In this document: positions 42,711-50,517 of the stretch, piece by piece | Layout: each line of letters starts with the position of its first letter | How positions within the stretch are numbered: position 1 is the first letter of the stretch | From: Litorilituus sediminis | GTDB taxonomy: Bacteria > Pseudomonadota > Gammaproteobacteria > Enterobacterales > Alteromonadaceae | DNA: 64,000 nucleotides | Reading direction: 5' to 3' | Assembly: GCF_004295665.1 (NCBI RefSeq) | Contig: NZ_CP034759.1 | Location: 2,790,001 to 2,854,000, forward strand | The notes under the pieces: generated by a model | What the model saw: only the letters and a program-made list of their open reading frames with translations | The model's database searches: none | Told to the model about the DNA's origin: nothing | Position numbers and translations under genes: made by a program

Positions 42711-43325
42711 TTATGTGCCTGTAGTCGTTAAAATGCTATTTAGTGCACTTAACTCTATATCCAATTGAGCTTCATTAATGTGACCTTTTTGATACGCTAC
42801 CTCTAATTCTAAGAGTTTTAATGTTTGCTTTAAAACCTTGAGATATAAAGGCGCATTAAATGCACGACTTCTTTTAAGGTTGATTAAGTATTCGTTTAGC
42901 TCACTTAATGTTGTCTCCGATAAATTTTTGCTAACTATATTTTGCATTAAGAAAGTGTCTAAATAGTCTGGGTATGGTGGTGGATTTTTTACATAGAACT
43001 CAACCCTCAACTTATCTTCTTTTGGCAATTTATTAAAATATTCTATTAATTCTTCACTATATTCATAACACGTCTCTACTGAAGAGATAGATGACTTTAA
43101 AAGTTTAATAACATCTTGTTTTTCTTTTTGTTTCGCTTCGTAATTTGTAATAGATATAGCTAATAGAACACCAACTAATGTCGCAATAAGAGTGAGAAAA
43201 AAATTAATACCTACACTGTGTCGCTCTATAATACTGTTAAATTTAGGTATAAACGTAAAGACACCAAGAAAACAAAGAACAATAGTGAATATTAGGTAAA
43301 GCATTTCAATCCTTTTGACTGACAA
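42711..43325 (-). CDS. Two-helix membrane protein, unknown
   Basis: The 204-residue product has two N-terminal membrane segments (near 9-26 and 36-58) and a cytoplasmic helical domain rich in leucine, lysine and glutamate that may form coiled coils. It has no signature I recognise. It is placed between sites 6 and 7 as a single-gene cassette. Its AT content is higher than that of most genes in the window, which is usual for cassettes. Confidence 0.6.
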   Translation of the reverse strand: MSVKRIEMLYLIFTIVLCFLGVFTFIPKFNSIIERHSVGINFFLTLIATLVGVLLAISITNYEAKQKEKQDVIKLLKSSISSVETCYEYSEELIEYFNKLPKEDKLRVEFYVKNPPPYPDYLDTFLMQNIVSKNLSETTLSELNEYLINLKRSRAFNAPLYLKVLKQTLKLLELEVAYQKGHINEAQLDIELSALNSILTTTGT

Positions 43326-43332
43326 AAAATAT

Positions 43333-43404
43333 ATGTAAAGGTACTGGGGCTACGCCGCAATTTGCAAAGAGCGTAGCGATTCCGACAAGATTGCCTGGTT
43401 ACAT
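43333..43404 (-). repeat. attC-like site 7
   Basis: Palindromic ends ATGTAA and TTACAT enclose GCTACGC and GCGTAGC arms around a 15-base loop. The right box GTTACAT contains the stop codon of the S41 peptidase. Short form of about 72 bases. Confidence 0.65.
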
Positions 43405-44664
43405 TGAGTCTACGACGAGTTCATTAAGAAACTGTTGAGCTCGTGATAAGGCAGGGTCATTACCATTAACATCCCGATCAGCAGGACTAATCATGATATG
43501 AGGTTCAAAGTCTTCTCGGTAGGTATTATTTACGTGATATAGCCGTTCAAATCCAAGCTCTATCCAGGTGTCACTTTCAACCAGTTTGACCGTTTTAATG
43601 CCCCCCAAAAGATCAGCCATAGGAGCCCCGATAACCGTTACCGCACCGATTGCATCTAAGCCAATTGTCATCCCTTCTCCCATGCTGCCGGTCCAGCGAC
43701 CAGCTAAGACAACAAAAGGCTGAGTGTAATAAGGCATATTGGGTTCAACATACGCGGTTTCCATGTGGGCCTCTTGGTATGAAATACCATTTTCTTGCGT
43801 TTGATAACGTTGATAGGCTGTTTTTTTGTCAACAAAGTGCCCCAATATTGGTTCCGCAACACCGGTATTGCCACCACTTGGCGTATTTCGAAGGTCGATA
43901 ATTAACGCATTAGTTGCCGACAAGGCACTGATAGCCTCTTTAAAAGCGTTAACAGTTTTCGAATTACCGAGTGAGTTATTAAACCGAATATATCCAATGT
44001 CATTCAGTTTTTTATAAGTTACGGTTGGACCGTTTTTCATTGCATTAAGCCATTCATAACTTGCCGCTAATTGGTAGGTTTTGAATTGGTCGTGATTTTT
44101 TAACTTAATTATCCGCTGTTTGTTTCGATAACCACCTAAACTAACGTTAACGCCATAGTTAATTTGCTCCAACGAGAGTTGCTCAAGCTTTTTACCAAAC
44201 ACTTTTTCAACCGCTTGTTTTACCGGTAAATTATCGATAGTTATGATTTCAGCGCCTGGTTGAATACCAGCAAGATCGGCAGCGCCATCAGCCTTGATAT
44301 CTTCAATAATGAACATATTATTTTTGTACGTTGCGCTAATATCTGAGCCTGTTGGAAACACACTAAAGTCATTTTCATCATAGGGGCCAAGGTTTAAGTG
44401 GGGATCGTAAAAATGGCGTAAGAGCATTTGACTGACATCTGCAAACTCTTGTTTGCTTTTGGTCGCTAAAGCTCGAGCCTTGAACTCAGTAAATACCTCT
44501 TGAACATTCAAGTTAGGGCGATCTAAATATGCGTATTGTTGCTTAAGCACACTTTCAAGCTCTTCCCAAGAGTCTTTAGAATTAAACTCGCTATCTTTTG
44601 TCGTATTAATACAACTAGCTAAAGAGGTGGTGAGCAATAAAACTACCCAGGTTCTAATTTTCAT
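43399..44664 (-). CDS. S41-family peptidase, lipoprotein
   Basis: The 421-residue precursor has a lipobox (TTSLASC, cysteine at 18), an N-terminal helical region, a PDZ-like segment near 125-155 (ADLAGIQPGAEIITIDNLPV) and an S41 core near 220-390 (IGYIRFNNSLGN, ALIIDLRNTPSGGNTGVAEPILGHF, VVLAGRWTGSMGEG with the nucleophilic serine). C-terminal-processing-type peptidases act in the periplasm. It is unusually large for a cassette gene. The basic residue of the usual catalytic dyad is not obvious. Confidence 0.8.
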   Translation of the reverse strand: MKIRTWVVLLLTTSLASCINTTKDSEFNSKDSWEELESVLKQQYAYLDRPNLNVQEVFTEFKARALATKSKQEFADVSQMLLRHFYDPHLNLGPYDENDFSVFPTGSDISATYKNNMFIIEDIKADGAADLAGIQPGAEIITIDNLPVKQAVEKVFGKKLEQLSLEQINYGVNVSLGGYRNKQRIIKLKNHDQFKTYQLAASYEWLNAMKNGPTVTYKKLNDIGYIRFNNSLGNSKTVNAFKEAISALSATNALIIDLRNTPSGGNTGVAEPILGHFVDKKTAYQRYQTQENGISYQEAHMETAYVEPNMPYYTQPFVVLAGRWTGSMGEGMTIGLDAIGAVTVIGAPMADLLGGIKTVKLVESDTWIELGFERLYHVNNTYREDFEPHIMISPADRDVNGNDPALSRAQQFLNELVVDSM

Positions 44665-44694
44665 TTTTCATACTATCCGTATCGTTGTGAATTA

Positions 44695-44817
44695 ATGTAA
44701 TGCCGCATCAAGCGAGGAGTAAACGTTGGCTAAAATGTGAAGCGAAGCGGAACTGAGCAGACTATAGAAAGTCCAAATTAAACAACTTATTATATGCAAA
44801 TTACATAAATGTTATCC
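44695..44817 (-). repeat. attC-like site 8
   Basis: Left side ATGTAATGCCGCATC...GAGGAGTAAACGTTGGC and right side ending GTTATCC, which holds the stop of the next gene. Internal GAAGCGAAGCGGAACTGAGC resembles site 12. Arms are imperfect. Confidence 0.5.
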
Positions 44818-45099
44818 ATATTGTATCGTCCAGTATACCAATAATTGCAAACACACTACTGACGTGATTGGTACAGCAAAAATAAGATACCGTTTATTTG
44901 AATTTAAATCTTGCTTTGTTACCTTAAATAAAGCGTATGAAGCAACCAATGTGATTAGTACTGGAATTATTGCTGCTGCAATAAAATAACCTGTTATAAC
45001 CGCTATACTGTCAGCATATAAAGCAATGTAAGTACTAATCACGATCAATAGAGCTGTGATTAAAACTAGATTTGTAAAAAAAAACTTTGAATTATTCAC
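44812..45099 (-). CDS. Small membrane protein, unknown (cassette)
   Basis: A 95-residue product with three hydrophobic segments and no recognised motif. The stop codon lies in attC-like site 8 and the start is next to site 9, so the gene fills a cassette. GGGAG precedes the start on the minus strand. Confidence 0.55.
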   Translation of the reverse strand: MNNSKFFFTNLVLITALLIVISTYIALYADSIAVITGYFIAAAIIPVLITLVASYALFKVTKQDLNSNKRYLIFAVPITSVVCLQLLVYWTIQYG

Positions 45100-45112
45100 A
45101 AAACTCCCTTTG

Positions 45113-45214
45113 CATATAATGTTTTGCTAGTATGTAAACCAAGTTCGGGCAGGCGATTTGCACCGCAAATGATGTGATCGCTTTGGTGAACCGTAATGCA
45201 GTGTCTTGTTATGT
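45113..45214 (-). repeat. attC-like site 9
   Basis: Left TATAATG, right GTTATGT, with inverted GGCGATTTGC/GCAAATGATG and ATCGCTTTGGTGAAC elements in the middle. The right box holds the stop codon of the 98-residue gene. Confidence 0.6.
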
Positions 45215-45505
45215 TGTAAGCCTCTCAGCTATGTCAAAAATTCCATAGCCAACAACAAAGCCACCAAAACAAAGCCCTACTGTTCTTAGAACTTTAGGAG
45301 CATCTTGAGGAATTGCAACTTGATTAGCTATAGATATCCTTTCACCTAGAAACCAACAGAGGCATTTCTCAGCTCCCCAAAAAATAATTGCTAAGTCTAC
45401 AGCCAAAAGCGCAAAATGATTTTCTTCTAAATAACTCAGAATGAACATTAGAGCGAAAAAAACAATAGCCAAAATAAACATAGCTTTTCTAATTTGTTTC
45501 AGCAT
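45209..45505 (-). CDS. Small membrane protein, unknown (cassette)
   Basis: A 98-residue product with three hydrophobic segments (near 9-25, 31-48 and 78-93) and a basic N-terminus MLKQIRKAM. It is flanked by attC-like sites 9 and 10. No family recognised. Confidence 0.55.
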   Translation of the reverse strand: MLKQIRKAMFILAIVFFALMFILSYLEENHFALLAVDLAIIFWGAEKCLCWFLGERISIANQVAIPQDAPKVLRTVGLCFGGFVVGYGIFDIAERLTT

Positions 45506-45517
45506 CCAGATACCATT

Positions 45518-45636
45518 TTGACAACCAACATTTTGCCAAGGGTAATTGGTTGTTGGCTATACTTGCGCGAAGCGCCAAGCCAACTGTTAATTGTTCCAGT
45601 GAGTTTATGAACGAACTTGAGCAATTTGTTAGCTGC
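45518..45636 (-). repeat. attC-like site 10
   Basis: Left GACAACCAACATTTTGCC, inner GGTTGTTGGCT...AGCCAACTGTTAATTG inverted segments, GCGCGAAGCGCC hairpin tip, right TTGAGCAATTTGTTAGCTGC. It shares its right end with site 4. Confidence 0.6.
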
Positions 45637-46500
45637 TTATTCTGATTTATTCGAGAATTTACGTTTAATCCATTTCCAACCATAAGCGAATGGTATAAAT
45701 ATGATAAACCAGAACTTTTTAGCAAAAATAGCAGCAGCGGCTAAAAAGCCTGCTTTCACAGCTGCTTTACCTGTTGCAAGCTTATAAACTAATGCGCCAG
45801 CCCCCATTGCAGCAACAGTGTCTGTTTCTGGCATAAAGTCATCATATTGAAAGCCTTCATTATATGTGTAACTCGCTAAAGCAGGCTCCAATACAGCCTC
45901 GGCATTAGTAAACTGTTCTGGCGAACCAGCCCAAATAACTTCCGTATAACCTTTTCTTCCTAGTTTCAATGCCTTAGCGTTGACGAACTGTCTGTTGTCA
46001 CTTGTATGCCCGTTAATTGCCCAATAAATGATTGAGTTTTCTTTATCTAGAAAAGGAGTCTGTGACCAACCGTCTATATATAGTTTGGCATGACCTTCAG
46101 CTCGTATTTTATTGGTTTCTTCTGTGCCTTGTATAATTTCTGCTAACATCTCATCAGAATCAATGTTTTCTTCCCAATCATCCATTTTTACGAAGCCTAT
46201 CTCGTTCCGCTGATAAATTGTAGTAGATTCAGATTCATCGACATGAATTTTAAGTTTTACAGCGTCTGGCTTGAAGCCATCATGCCCTTCGTTAAGAAGC
46301 ATTAATTTATGGGCATCCTTCCCTAAAACTAAGTATTCATTTTCAGTAATTGTAATTTTTGCATCATTGGAAGCAATATCATAACTGTCAGCGACACCTT
46401 TCCAATCTAGCTGCTGCACCTGCTTGAGGTATTCTTCATCTTGAGAAAAAGCTGAAAATGAGAAAAAAATAATATAAACACTTAATAGTCCAAAACGCAT
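45637..46500 (-). CDS. DUF2167 membrane-anchored protein
   Basis: The 287-residue product has a signal peptide, an extracytoplasmic domain of about 190 residues, and C-terminal hydrophobic segments ending in a basic tail (FAYGWKWIKRKF). The pattern YIDGWSQTPFLDKENSIIYWAINGH and GALVYKLATGKAAVKAG matches the DUF2167 family. The biochemical role is unknown. It is a cassette between sites 10 and 11. Confidence 0.75.
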   Translation of the reverse strand: MRFGLLSVYIIFFSFSAFSQDEEYLKQVQQLDWKGVADSYDIASNDAKITITENEYLVLGKDAHKLMLLNEGHDGFKPDAVKLKIHVDESESTTIYQRNEIGFVKMDDWEENIDSDEMLAEIIQGTEETNKIRAEGHAKLYIDGWSQTPFLDKENSIIYWAINGHTSDNRQFVNAKALKLGRKGYTEVIWAGSPEQFTNAEAVLEPALASYTYNEGFQYDDFMPETDTVAAMGAGALVYKLATGKAAVKAGFLAAAAIFAKKFWFIIFIPFAYGWKWIKRKFSNKSE

Positions 46501-46517
46501 TAATATTTCCTTATTTG

Positions 46518-46592
46518 TTATTGTAACTTCAATTTATGTCGAAATTGCTTAAAGCCAACTGTATTTTGACTTTGTTTAATAGCTTGTTATGT
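46518..46592 (-). repeat. attC-like site 11
   Basis: Left TTGTAACTTC, right GTTATGT, with GAAATTGCTTAAAGCCAACTG in the centre, a segment close to the AAAGCCAACTG of sites 10 and 15. Arms are imperfect. Confidence 0.5.
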
Positions 46593-46599
46593 ATTCTTT

Positions 46600-47007
46600 T
46601 TAATACTCTTCTTTCCAAGGTAATTGATAATATATTGCTGTTAGAGGTACTGTGAATAATACAACGTTACGAGTATATTCTGTAAACTCCATAAAGGGTG
46701 GTTCGAAAAAACCGACCAATGCAATAAGCGCTACTATGACAATTGAACTTGTGAAAGACCAAATGAGACTTCGTGTAAACTTATGGAGTTCTGTAATTTC
46801 GAGTAAAGCATAAGCTAACGTCATGAAGATAAACACAGGTATTGTTCCTAACGTGAACAATAACCAAAATAACAGATCTTCACCGTCAAAATCACCGCTT
46901 CAATAGTCAACCAATACCATTGGGATTAGCATTAAAAGCCCTAGTTTGAAACCTTTAGTAACTTGTACCAAATAAACCTTAAATTTAGTTTTTTCTAAGA
47001 TACTCAA
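46600..47007 (-). pseudogene. Four-helix membrane protein with internal stop
   Basis: From TTG at 47007 the frame reads as a membrane protein (LGLLMLIPMVLVDY) to a TGA at 46902-46900, then continues in the same frame (SGDFDGEDLLFWLLF) through the 86 codons from 46860 to the stop at 46600. The restored product is about 136 residues with four helices. The TGA most simply comes from a TGG tryptophan codon. Readthrough or reinitiation at 46860 cannot be excluded. Confidence 0.65.
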
Positions 47008-47032
47008 TGCTAGAGCCAATCCTTTGATGAAT

Positions 47033-47136
47033 ACATAATGCCCTACTAAGGGGCTGATAATGCTTGGCTAAACTGTGTAACGAAGTGGAACTGAGCCAAG
47101 CGTTAGCAGTCCCGTCCTTGATTGGGTTGTTATGTT
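47033..47136 (-). repeat. attC-like site 12 (VCR-like)
   Basis: CATAATGCCCTACTAAGGGGCTGATAATGC at the left resembles the reverse complement of the Vibrio cholerae repeat end TATAACGCCCGCCTAAGGGGCTGACAACGC as I recall it. Inner GCTTGGCT/GAGCCAAGC arms and right GTTATGT complete the site. Confidence 0.75.
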
Positions 47137-47141
47137 TGAGA

Positions 47142-47444
47142 TTAACTCAAACGGCCAATAATTTTTGCTGCCCACTTATCAAGTAGCTTTGCTGGTGTAA
47201 AAGATAGGAACAGACCTATTAATGGAAATAATGCCGTAAAAATTGCTGCCACAATTTTGTCTGTTTGGTCTTTAGTCGGAACACCATTGATTTCAATGGA
47301 AGCATTTGGGTCTAGCGCGGCTTGAGTAAAAACAAATACCAAAATACTACCAACAAGTATCAATGTCCCACCGGCTAGGCGGCTTACCCCTACCACAATA
47401 TCTACTTTTTTCTTTAAATCTTCGTCCATACCTGACTCAAACAT
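47142..47444 (-). CDS. Small membrane protein, unknown (cassette)
   Basis: A 100-residue product with two hydrophobic segments (near 20-42 and 68-87) and acidic N-terminus. No family recognised. It is next to site 12. Cassette context is its main feature. Confidence 0.55.
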   Translation of the reverse strand: MFESGMDEDLKKKVDIVVGVSRLAGGTLILVGSILVFVFTQAALDPNASIEINGVPTKDQTDKIVAAIFTALFPLIGLFLSFTPAKLLDKWAAKIIGRLS

Positions 47445-47469
47445 AACAGTATATTATGTAGACCTCTCA

Positions 47470-47610
47470 GTAATGTCCGTCTACGTTCATCGCTCTAAAT
47501 TAACAGAAAAACTCAATAAATCAAATTGTTAAAATTGATTTTACTGTCCAATTACCAACTCGTAAAAAATTAATACTGTCAGCATTAATCTGAATGGCTA
47601 CGAGTTATGC
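47470..47610 (-). repeat. attC-like site 13
   Basis: Right end GTTATGC is clear; the left end near AGTAATGTCC is less so. Inverted segments AATTGTTAAAATTGATTTTACTG and CAGTAATG/TACTGTCAGCATTA are partial. Boundaries are approximate. Confidence 0.45.
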
Positions 47611-47623
47611 ATCAAAACCTATT

Positions 47624-47744
47624 TTGATTAATATCGCTTAGTATTAATTTTGCTCAGCGCTAAATTCAAAAATAACTTCATAACTTTCTTTGAAGTTTTG
47701 CTTTGGTGCGTATTGCCATTTTGCTAATGCTTTTTTAGCTGCTT
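47624..47744 (-). repeat. 121-bp direct repeat, copy 1
   Basis: Identical to 49131-49251 at 120 of 121 positions. It covers the last 34 or so codons of the TonB-C gene and about 20 bases after its stop. Confidence 0.9.
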
Positions 47745-48015
47745 GTGTGAATTCTCTATTTACCGTGCTGTTTATCACAGATACCTTAGTGACTTTGCCT
47801 TTTTCTGTGATGTGGTACTTAAGTTGAACCTCGCCATATTGCTTATCACGTAGTGAGTTATAGCTATATTTTGGTAACTCCTTATGAATGGGCATTAGTT
47901 TAACGTCAGGTTTGCTAAGTTTGGCCAGCGCTGTAATTTGCACTTCAGCCATAGGCAAAGGTGCAGGGGCAATAACTGCTTTATCGGCCGTTTTATCTGA
48001 TGATATTGGCGCCAA
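47644..48015 (-). CDS. TonB C-terminal-domain protein without membrane anchor
   Basis: The 123-residue product ends with a TonB-C-type domain (GEVQLKYHITEKGKVTKVSVINSTVNREFTQAAKKALAKWQYAP). It starts at TTG 48015, next to GGCGCC sequence belonging to site 14, and has no signal peptide or membrane helix, unlike usual TonB proteins. It is probably 5'-truncated. A second, rearranged copy of its 3' end lies at 49151. Function as an energy coupler is doubtful without an anchor. Confidence 0.65.
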   Translation of the reverse strand: MAPISSDKTADKAVIAPAPLPMAEVQITALAKLSKPDVKLMPIHKELPKYSYNSLRDKQYGEVQLKYHITEKGKVTKVSVINSTVNREFTQAAKKALAKWQYAPKQNFKESYEVIFEFSAEQN

Positions 48016-48192
48016 GCGCCTAAGACTTAAAATAAGTTATTGACGCCATAGTCTCTTGTTAGCTGCCTGCACCGTGTTTTTGGCAAGTCGTAAGCTCATT
48101 ATCTGTTGCGCTGTTTGTAACTAACAATGCCAAATTATTGCGAATCACGATTAATTCTCTTGATATTTATATAGTCTGATAACAGGTTACTC
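48012..48192 (-). repeat. attC-like region 14 (composite)
   Basis: Two possible right boxes occur: GTTAGCTGC at 48058-48066 and GTTACTC at 48186-48192, the latter holding the RlmJ stop codon. The 120 bases between them hold no clear gene. This looks like two degenerate sites joined by loss of a cassette. Confidence 0.4.
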
Positions 48193-49023
48193 ATCGACTA
48201 TGATCTCACATTTGTAAATAGGCCTGTTAACTTGTGTGATTATAGAGGCAATCTTAGGAAGCAGCTGAGACATCTTTTCGAAGAGCCTCCATGGAGGATT
48301 TATTACGATCATCCCTGAAGACGTCATCCCTCTTTGTGATGAGTCATCAGATATACCCAGTTCAAATCGTTGAATATCTCTGATGCCGCTTTTAATTAGT
48401 TCTTCCTCCATTCTTGTAATGGAGTGCCTATCAACAACAGGATACCAAATGGCATAAATGCCATTGCTAAATTTTTTATGTGCCTTAATTACACGGTCAA
48501 TTACCAAGTGGTATTCAGATTTAATCTCATAGGATGGATCGATTAAAACAAGACCCCGCCTACTGATTGGTGGAACCAATGCATTAAGACCGTCATATCC
48601 GTCCTTATGGTGAACTCTCATATTTTTTTTGTCGGAAAAGTTGTTGCTTAAAAGATCGTAATCCTTTGGGTGTAGCTCAAACAACCACCCTCTATCTTGG
48701 CGTCGAAGATAAAAATTGGCGATAGACGGCGACCCTGGGTAGATATCTATAGCGTCAAATTTATTAAGGGAGCGTATAACTTGGTAATACTTTTCAAGCT
48801 CAGGGAGTTCATTAAAATCTAATTTCCCAACACCTTCAGTATATTCCTGTAACTTCTGCGAATCAGGATTCCAAAGGTCGTAAATGCCAGCTCCAGAATG
48901 AGTGTCGATATAATCAAATGGAGAATCCTTTTTAATAAGATGTTCAAGAATTTCCACTAAAACTATATGCTTAATAACATCAGCAAAATTACCTGCATGA
49001 AATGAGTGACGATAGCTTAACAA
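48187..49023 (-). CDS. rlmJ: 23S rRNA m6A2030 methyltransferase RlmJ-like, cassette-borne
   Basis: The 278-residue protein follows E. coli RlmJ throughout: MLSYRHSFHAGNFADVIKHIV, DTHSGAGIYDL (motif I), YPGSPSIANFYLR, RRGLVLIDPSYE (motif IV), GIYAIWYPVV and RGMTSSGMIVINPPW. RlmJ methylates A2030 of 23S rRNA. The catalytic DPPY is DPSY here, a change in a normally fixed position. It lies within the cassette array, so it is likely an extra mobile copy. Whether it is active is uncertain. Confidence 0.85.
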   Translation of the reverse strand: MLSYRHSFHAGNFADVIKHIVLVEILEHLIKKDSPFDYIDTHSGAGIYDLWNPDSQKLQEYTEGVGKLDFNELPELEKYYQVIRSLNKFDAIDIYPGSPSIANFYLRRQDRGWLFELHPKDYDLLSNNFSDKKNMRVHHKDGYDGLNALVPPISRRGLVLIDPSYEIKSEYHLVIDRVIKAHKKFSNGIYAIWYPVVDRHSITRMEEELIKSGIRDIQRFELGISDDSSQRGMTSSGMIVINPPWRLFEKMSQLLPKIASIITQVNRPIYKCEIIVDE

Positions 49024-49039
49024 TTGCTGAGCCCTTTAA

Positions 49040-49120
49040 ATATAAAGCCCACAATAATGGGCAAAAAATGGTTGGCTAAAATAACCGACGCAGGAGCAAA
49101 AGCCAACTGTTATTTGTATA
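49040..49120 (-). repeat. attC-like site 15 (right-most)
   Basis: ATAAAGCCCACAATAATGGGC and TTTGTATA are degenerate versions of the TAACGCCC and GTTATA boxes, while the centre (GGTTGGCT...AGCCAAC, GCAGGAGCAAAA) matches site 6. Both boxes have lost key bases, so recombination here is unlikely. Confidence 0.65.
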
Positions 49121-49130
49121 AAAACTCATG

Positions 49131-49251
49131 TTGATTAATATCGCTTAGTATTAGTTTTGCTCAGCGCTAAATTCAAAAATAACTTCATAACTTTCTTTGA
49201 AGTTTTGCTTTGGTGCGTATTGCCATTTTGCTAATGCTTTTTTAGCTGCTT
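49131..49251 (-). repeat. 121-bp direct repeat, copy 2
   Basis: Matches 47624-47744 with one difference. It marks the right edge of the array. Confidence 0.9.
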
Positions 49252-49318
49252 TAACAATATAGCGCTTTTTAAGATATCCAGAACCTTTGAACTCGGCAAA
49301 TAAACTTGTTACCAGCAT
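49151..49318 (-). pseudogene. Rearranged TonB-C gene copy
   Basis: A 55-codon frame joins a signal-peptide-like start (MLVTSLFAEFKGSGYLKKRYIV) to the last 33 residues of the TonB-C protein (AAKKALAKWQYAPKQNFKES...). Most of the domain is missing, so it is a deletion derivative. The hydrophobic start continues a further 14 codons upstream without an ATG. It may show the original exported N-terminus of this family. From 49319 to 49399 I see only the promoter region of the next gene. Confidence 0.5.
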
Positions 49319-49399
49319 GGCAAAAATTATTGCTTTGACTGAGTGAATTTTTACTATAGTTAGCAGATTAAAGACAAATTAGGTGAAAAGGTAGTAAGC

Positions 49400-49831
49400 A
49401 TGGCGACAGAAAACAAAACCCAACCTACATCAGTTTGCCCGTTAGCGTTTATTGCTACAGTTGAAAATAAGCGCCGTCGTGAAGATGCGTTAGTTGCTCT
49501 TGAGCTATTTAAAAAAATTACCTCATTAGCCCCGATAATGTGGGGGTCATCTATTATAGGTTTTGGCAGGTATCACTATAAGTATGATAGCGGCAGAGAG
49601 GGTACAATGTTGGCAGTAGGCTTTTCACCAAGAAAAGCTAATCTGGCATTTTACCTTGGTGATAAATTCGCAGGCGCTGCAGAGCTATATGCCAAACTGG
49701 GAAAGTACAAGCGGTCGGTGGCTTGTCTGTATATTAATAAGCTGGCAGACGTTGATCTTAACGTTTTGTCAGAAATAATCAGGCGTGATTTTGACAATAC
49801 CGTGCAGGCTGATCGTACAAATACGAGCTAA
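49400..49831 (+). CDS. DUF1801 domain protein
   Basis: The 143-residue protein matches DUF1801 (APIMWGSSIIGFGRYHYKYDSGREG, SPRKANLAFYLG, GKYKRSVACLYINKLADVD), a family of small cytoplasmic proteins of unknown activity. GGTGAAAAGG lies before the ATG. It is convergent with the GNAT gene and overlaps its end by 4 bases. The first gene right of the cassette array. Confidence 0.8.
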   Translation: MATENKTQPTSVCPLAFIATVENKRRREDALVALELFKKITSLAPIMWGSSIIGFGRYHYKYDSGREGTMLAVGFSPRKANLAFYLGDKFAGAAELYAKLGKYKRSVACLYINKLADVDLNVLSEIIRRDFDNTVQADRTNTS

Positions 49832-50334
49832 GTAAAGGCCTTGTGGTAGTTTACTTCACCTGAGGGCAATGGTGTGTCTTTTAGGGCTAGCGCCAGGAAA
49901 TATTCTGCTGGCACACCCGCATAGCTTAACTGCGGGTAGGCTTTAAAACCAAAGCGCCTATAATATTCAGGCTCGCCAAGTAATACCACACCTTTTGCTC
50001 CAAGTGCTCTTAGCTGCTTTATCCCTTCATTAATAAGTTTGCTACCAATACCTTGCCCTTGCATATTCGGAGCAACAGATACTGGCCCTAAGCCAAACCA
50101 TTTCAGTGCTTTACCTGAAATTTCTACAGGTGAAAAAGCAATATGACCAACAATTTCATTATCAATCTTGGCTAACAAAGAAAGGCTTAATGCACCTTGT
50201 ACGCGCAGCTTTTCAACAATGAGATGCTCTGTTGGCAGTGCGCCCGCTTGATGGTGAGGGTGGTTTTCAAATGCTTTATAGATAACTTTGCTTATGCCAT
50301 CTATATCTTCAGTTTTTTCGTTATCTATATTCAT
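49828..50334 (-). CDS. GNAT-family N-acetyltransferase
   Basis: The 168-residue protein has the GNAT core: VGHIAFSPVEI, LGPVSVAPNMQGQGIGSKLINEGI (acetyl-CoA pyrophosphate loop Q/RxxGxG) and GVVLLGEPEYYRRFGFKAYP. It is close to the YhbS-like group often annotated as predicted acetyltransferases. It transfers acetyl from acetyl-CoA to an amine; the substrate is unknown. It is divergent from the Zur-controlled zinc receptor. Confidence 0.85.
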   Translation of the reverse strand: MNIDNEKTEDIDGISKVIYKAFENHPHHQAGALPTEHLIVEKLRVQGALSLSLLAKIDNEIVGHIAFSPVEISGKALKWFGLGPVSVAPNMQGQGIGSKLINEGIKQLRALGAKGVVLLGEPEYYRRFGFKAYPQLSYAGVPAEYFLALALKDTPLPSGEVNYHKAFT

Positions 50335-50455
50335 ATCTTTTTAGCCTATTGATAGCTTTTATGGCTCTGCGCATTTAAGGCATTTATTTATAAATGAAAT
50401 TTATAGCTTGGTAAATAAATAACAAAAAGTTAACAAACCCTATTGTCTTTGTAAT

Positions 50456-50470
50456 TGTGATAATATAACA
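50456..50470. promoter_or_regulatory. Zur box
   Basis: TGTGATAATATAACA matches the Zur core TGTTATANTATAACA at 13 of 14 defined positions, and the flanks also partly fit. It ends 47 bases before the start of the zinc receptor gene. Confidence 0.8.
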
Positions 50471-50517
50471 TCTTGCGAAATGTGATATTGTCACAAAATA
50501 AAACAGTAAGGGAAAAA

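Noticed and set aside
46860..49390. Toxin-antitoxin pairs in the cassette region
   Set aside because: Small genes are present but none shows RelE, HigB, MazF, PIN or matching antitoxin motifs.
49319..49399. Integron attI site or integrase remnant at the right edge of the array
   Set aside because: No tyrosine recombinase motif or attI-like core is visible; the interval only precedes the DUF1801 gene.
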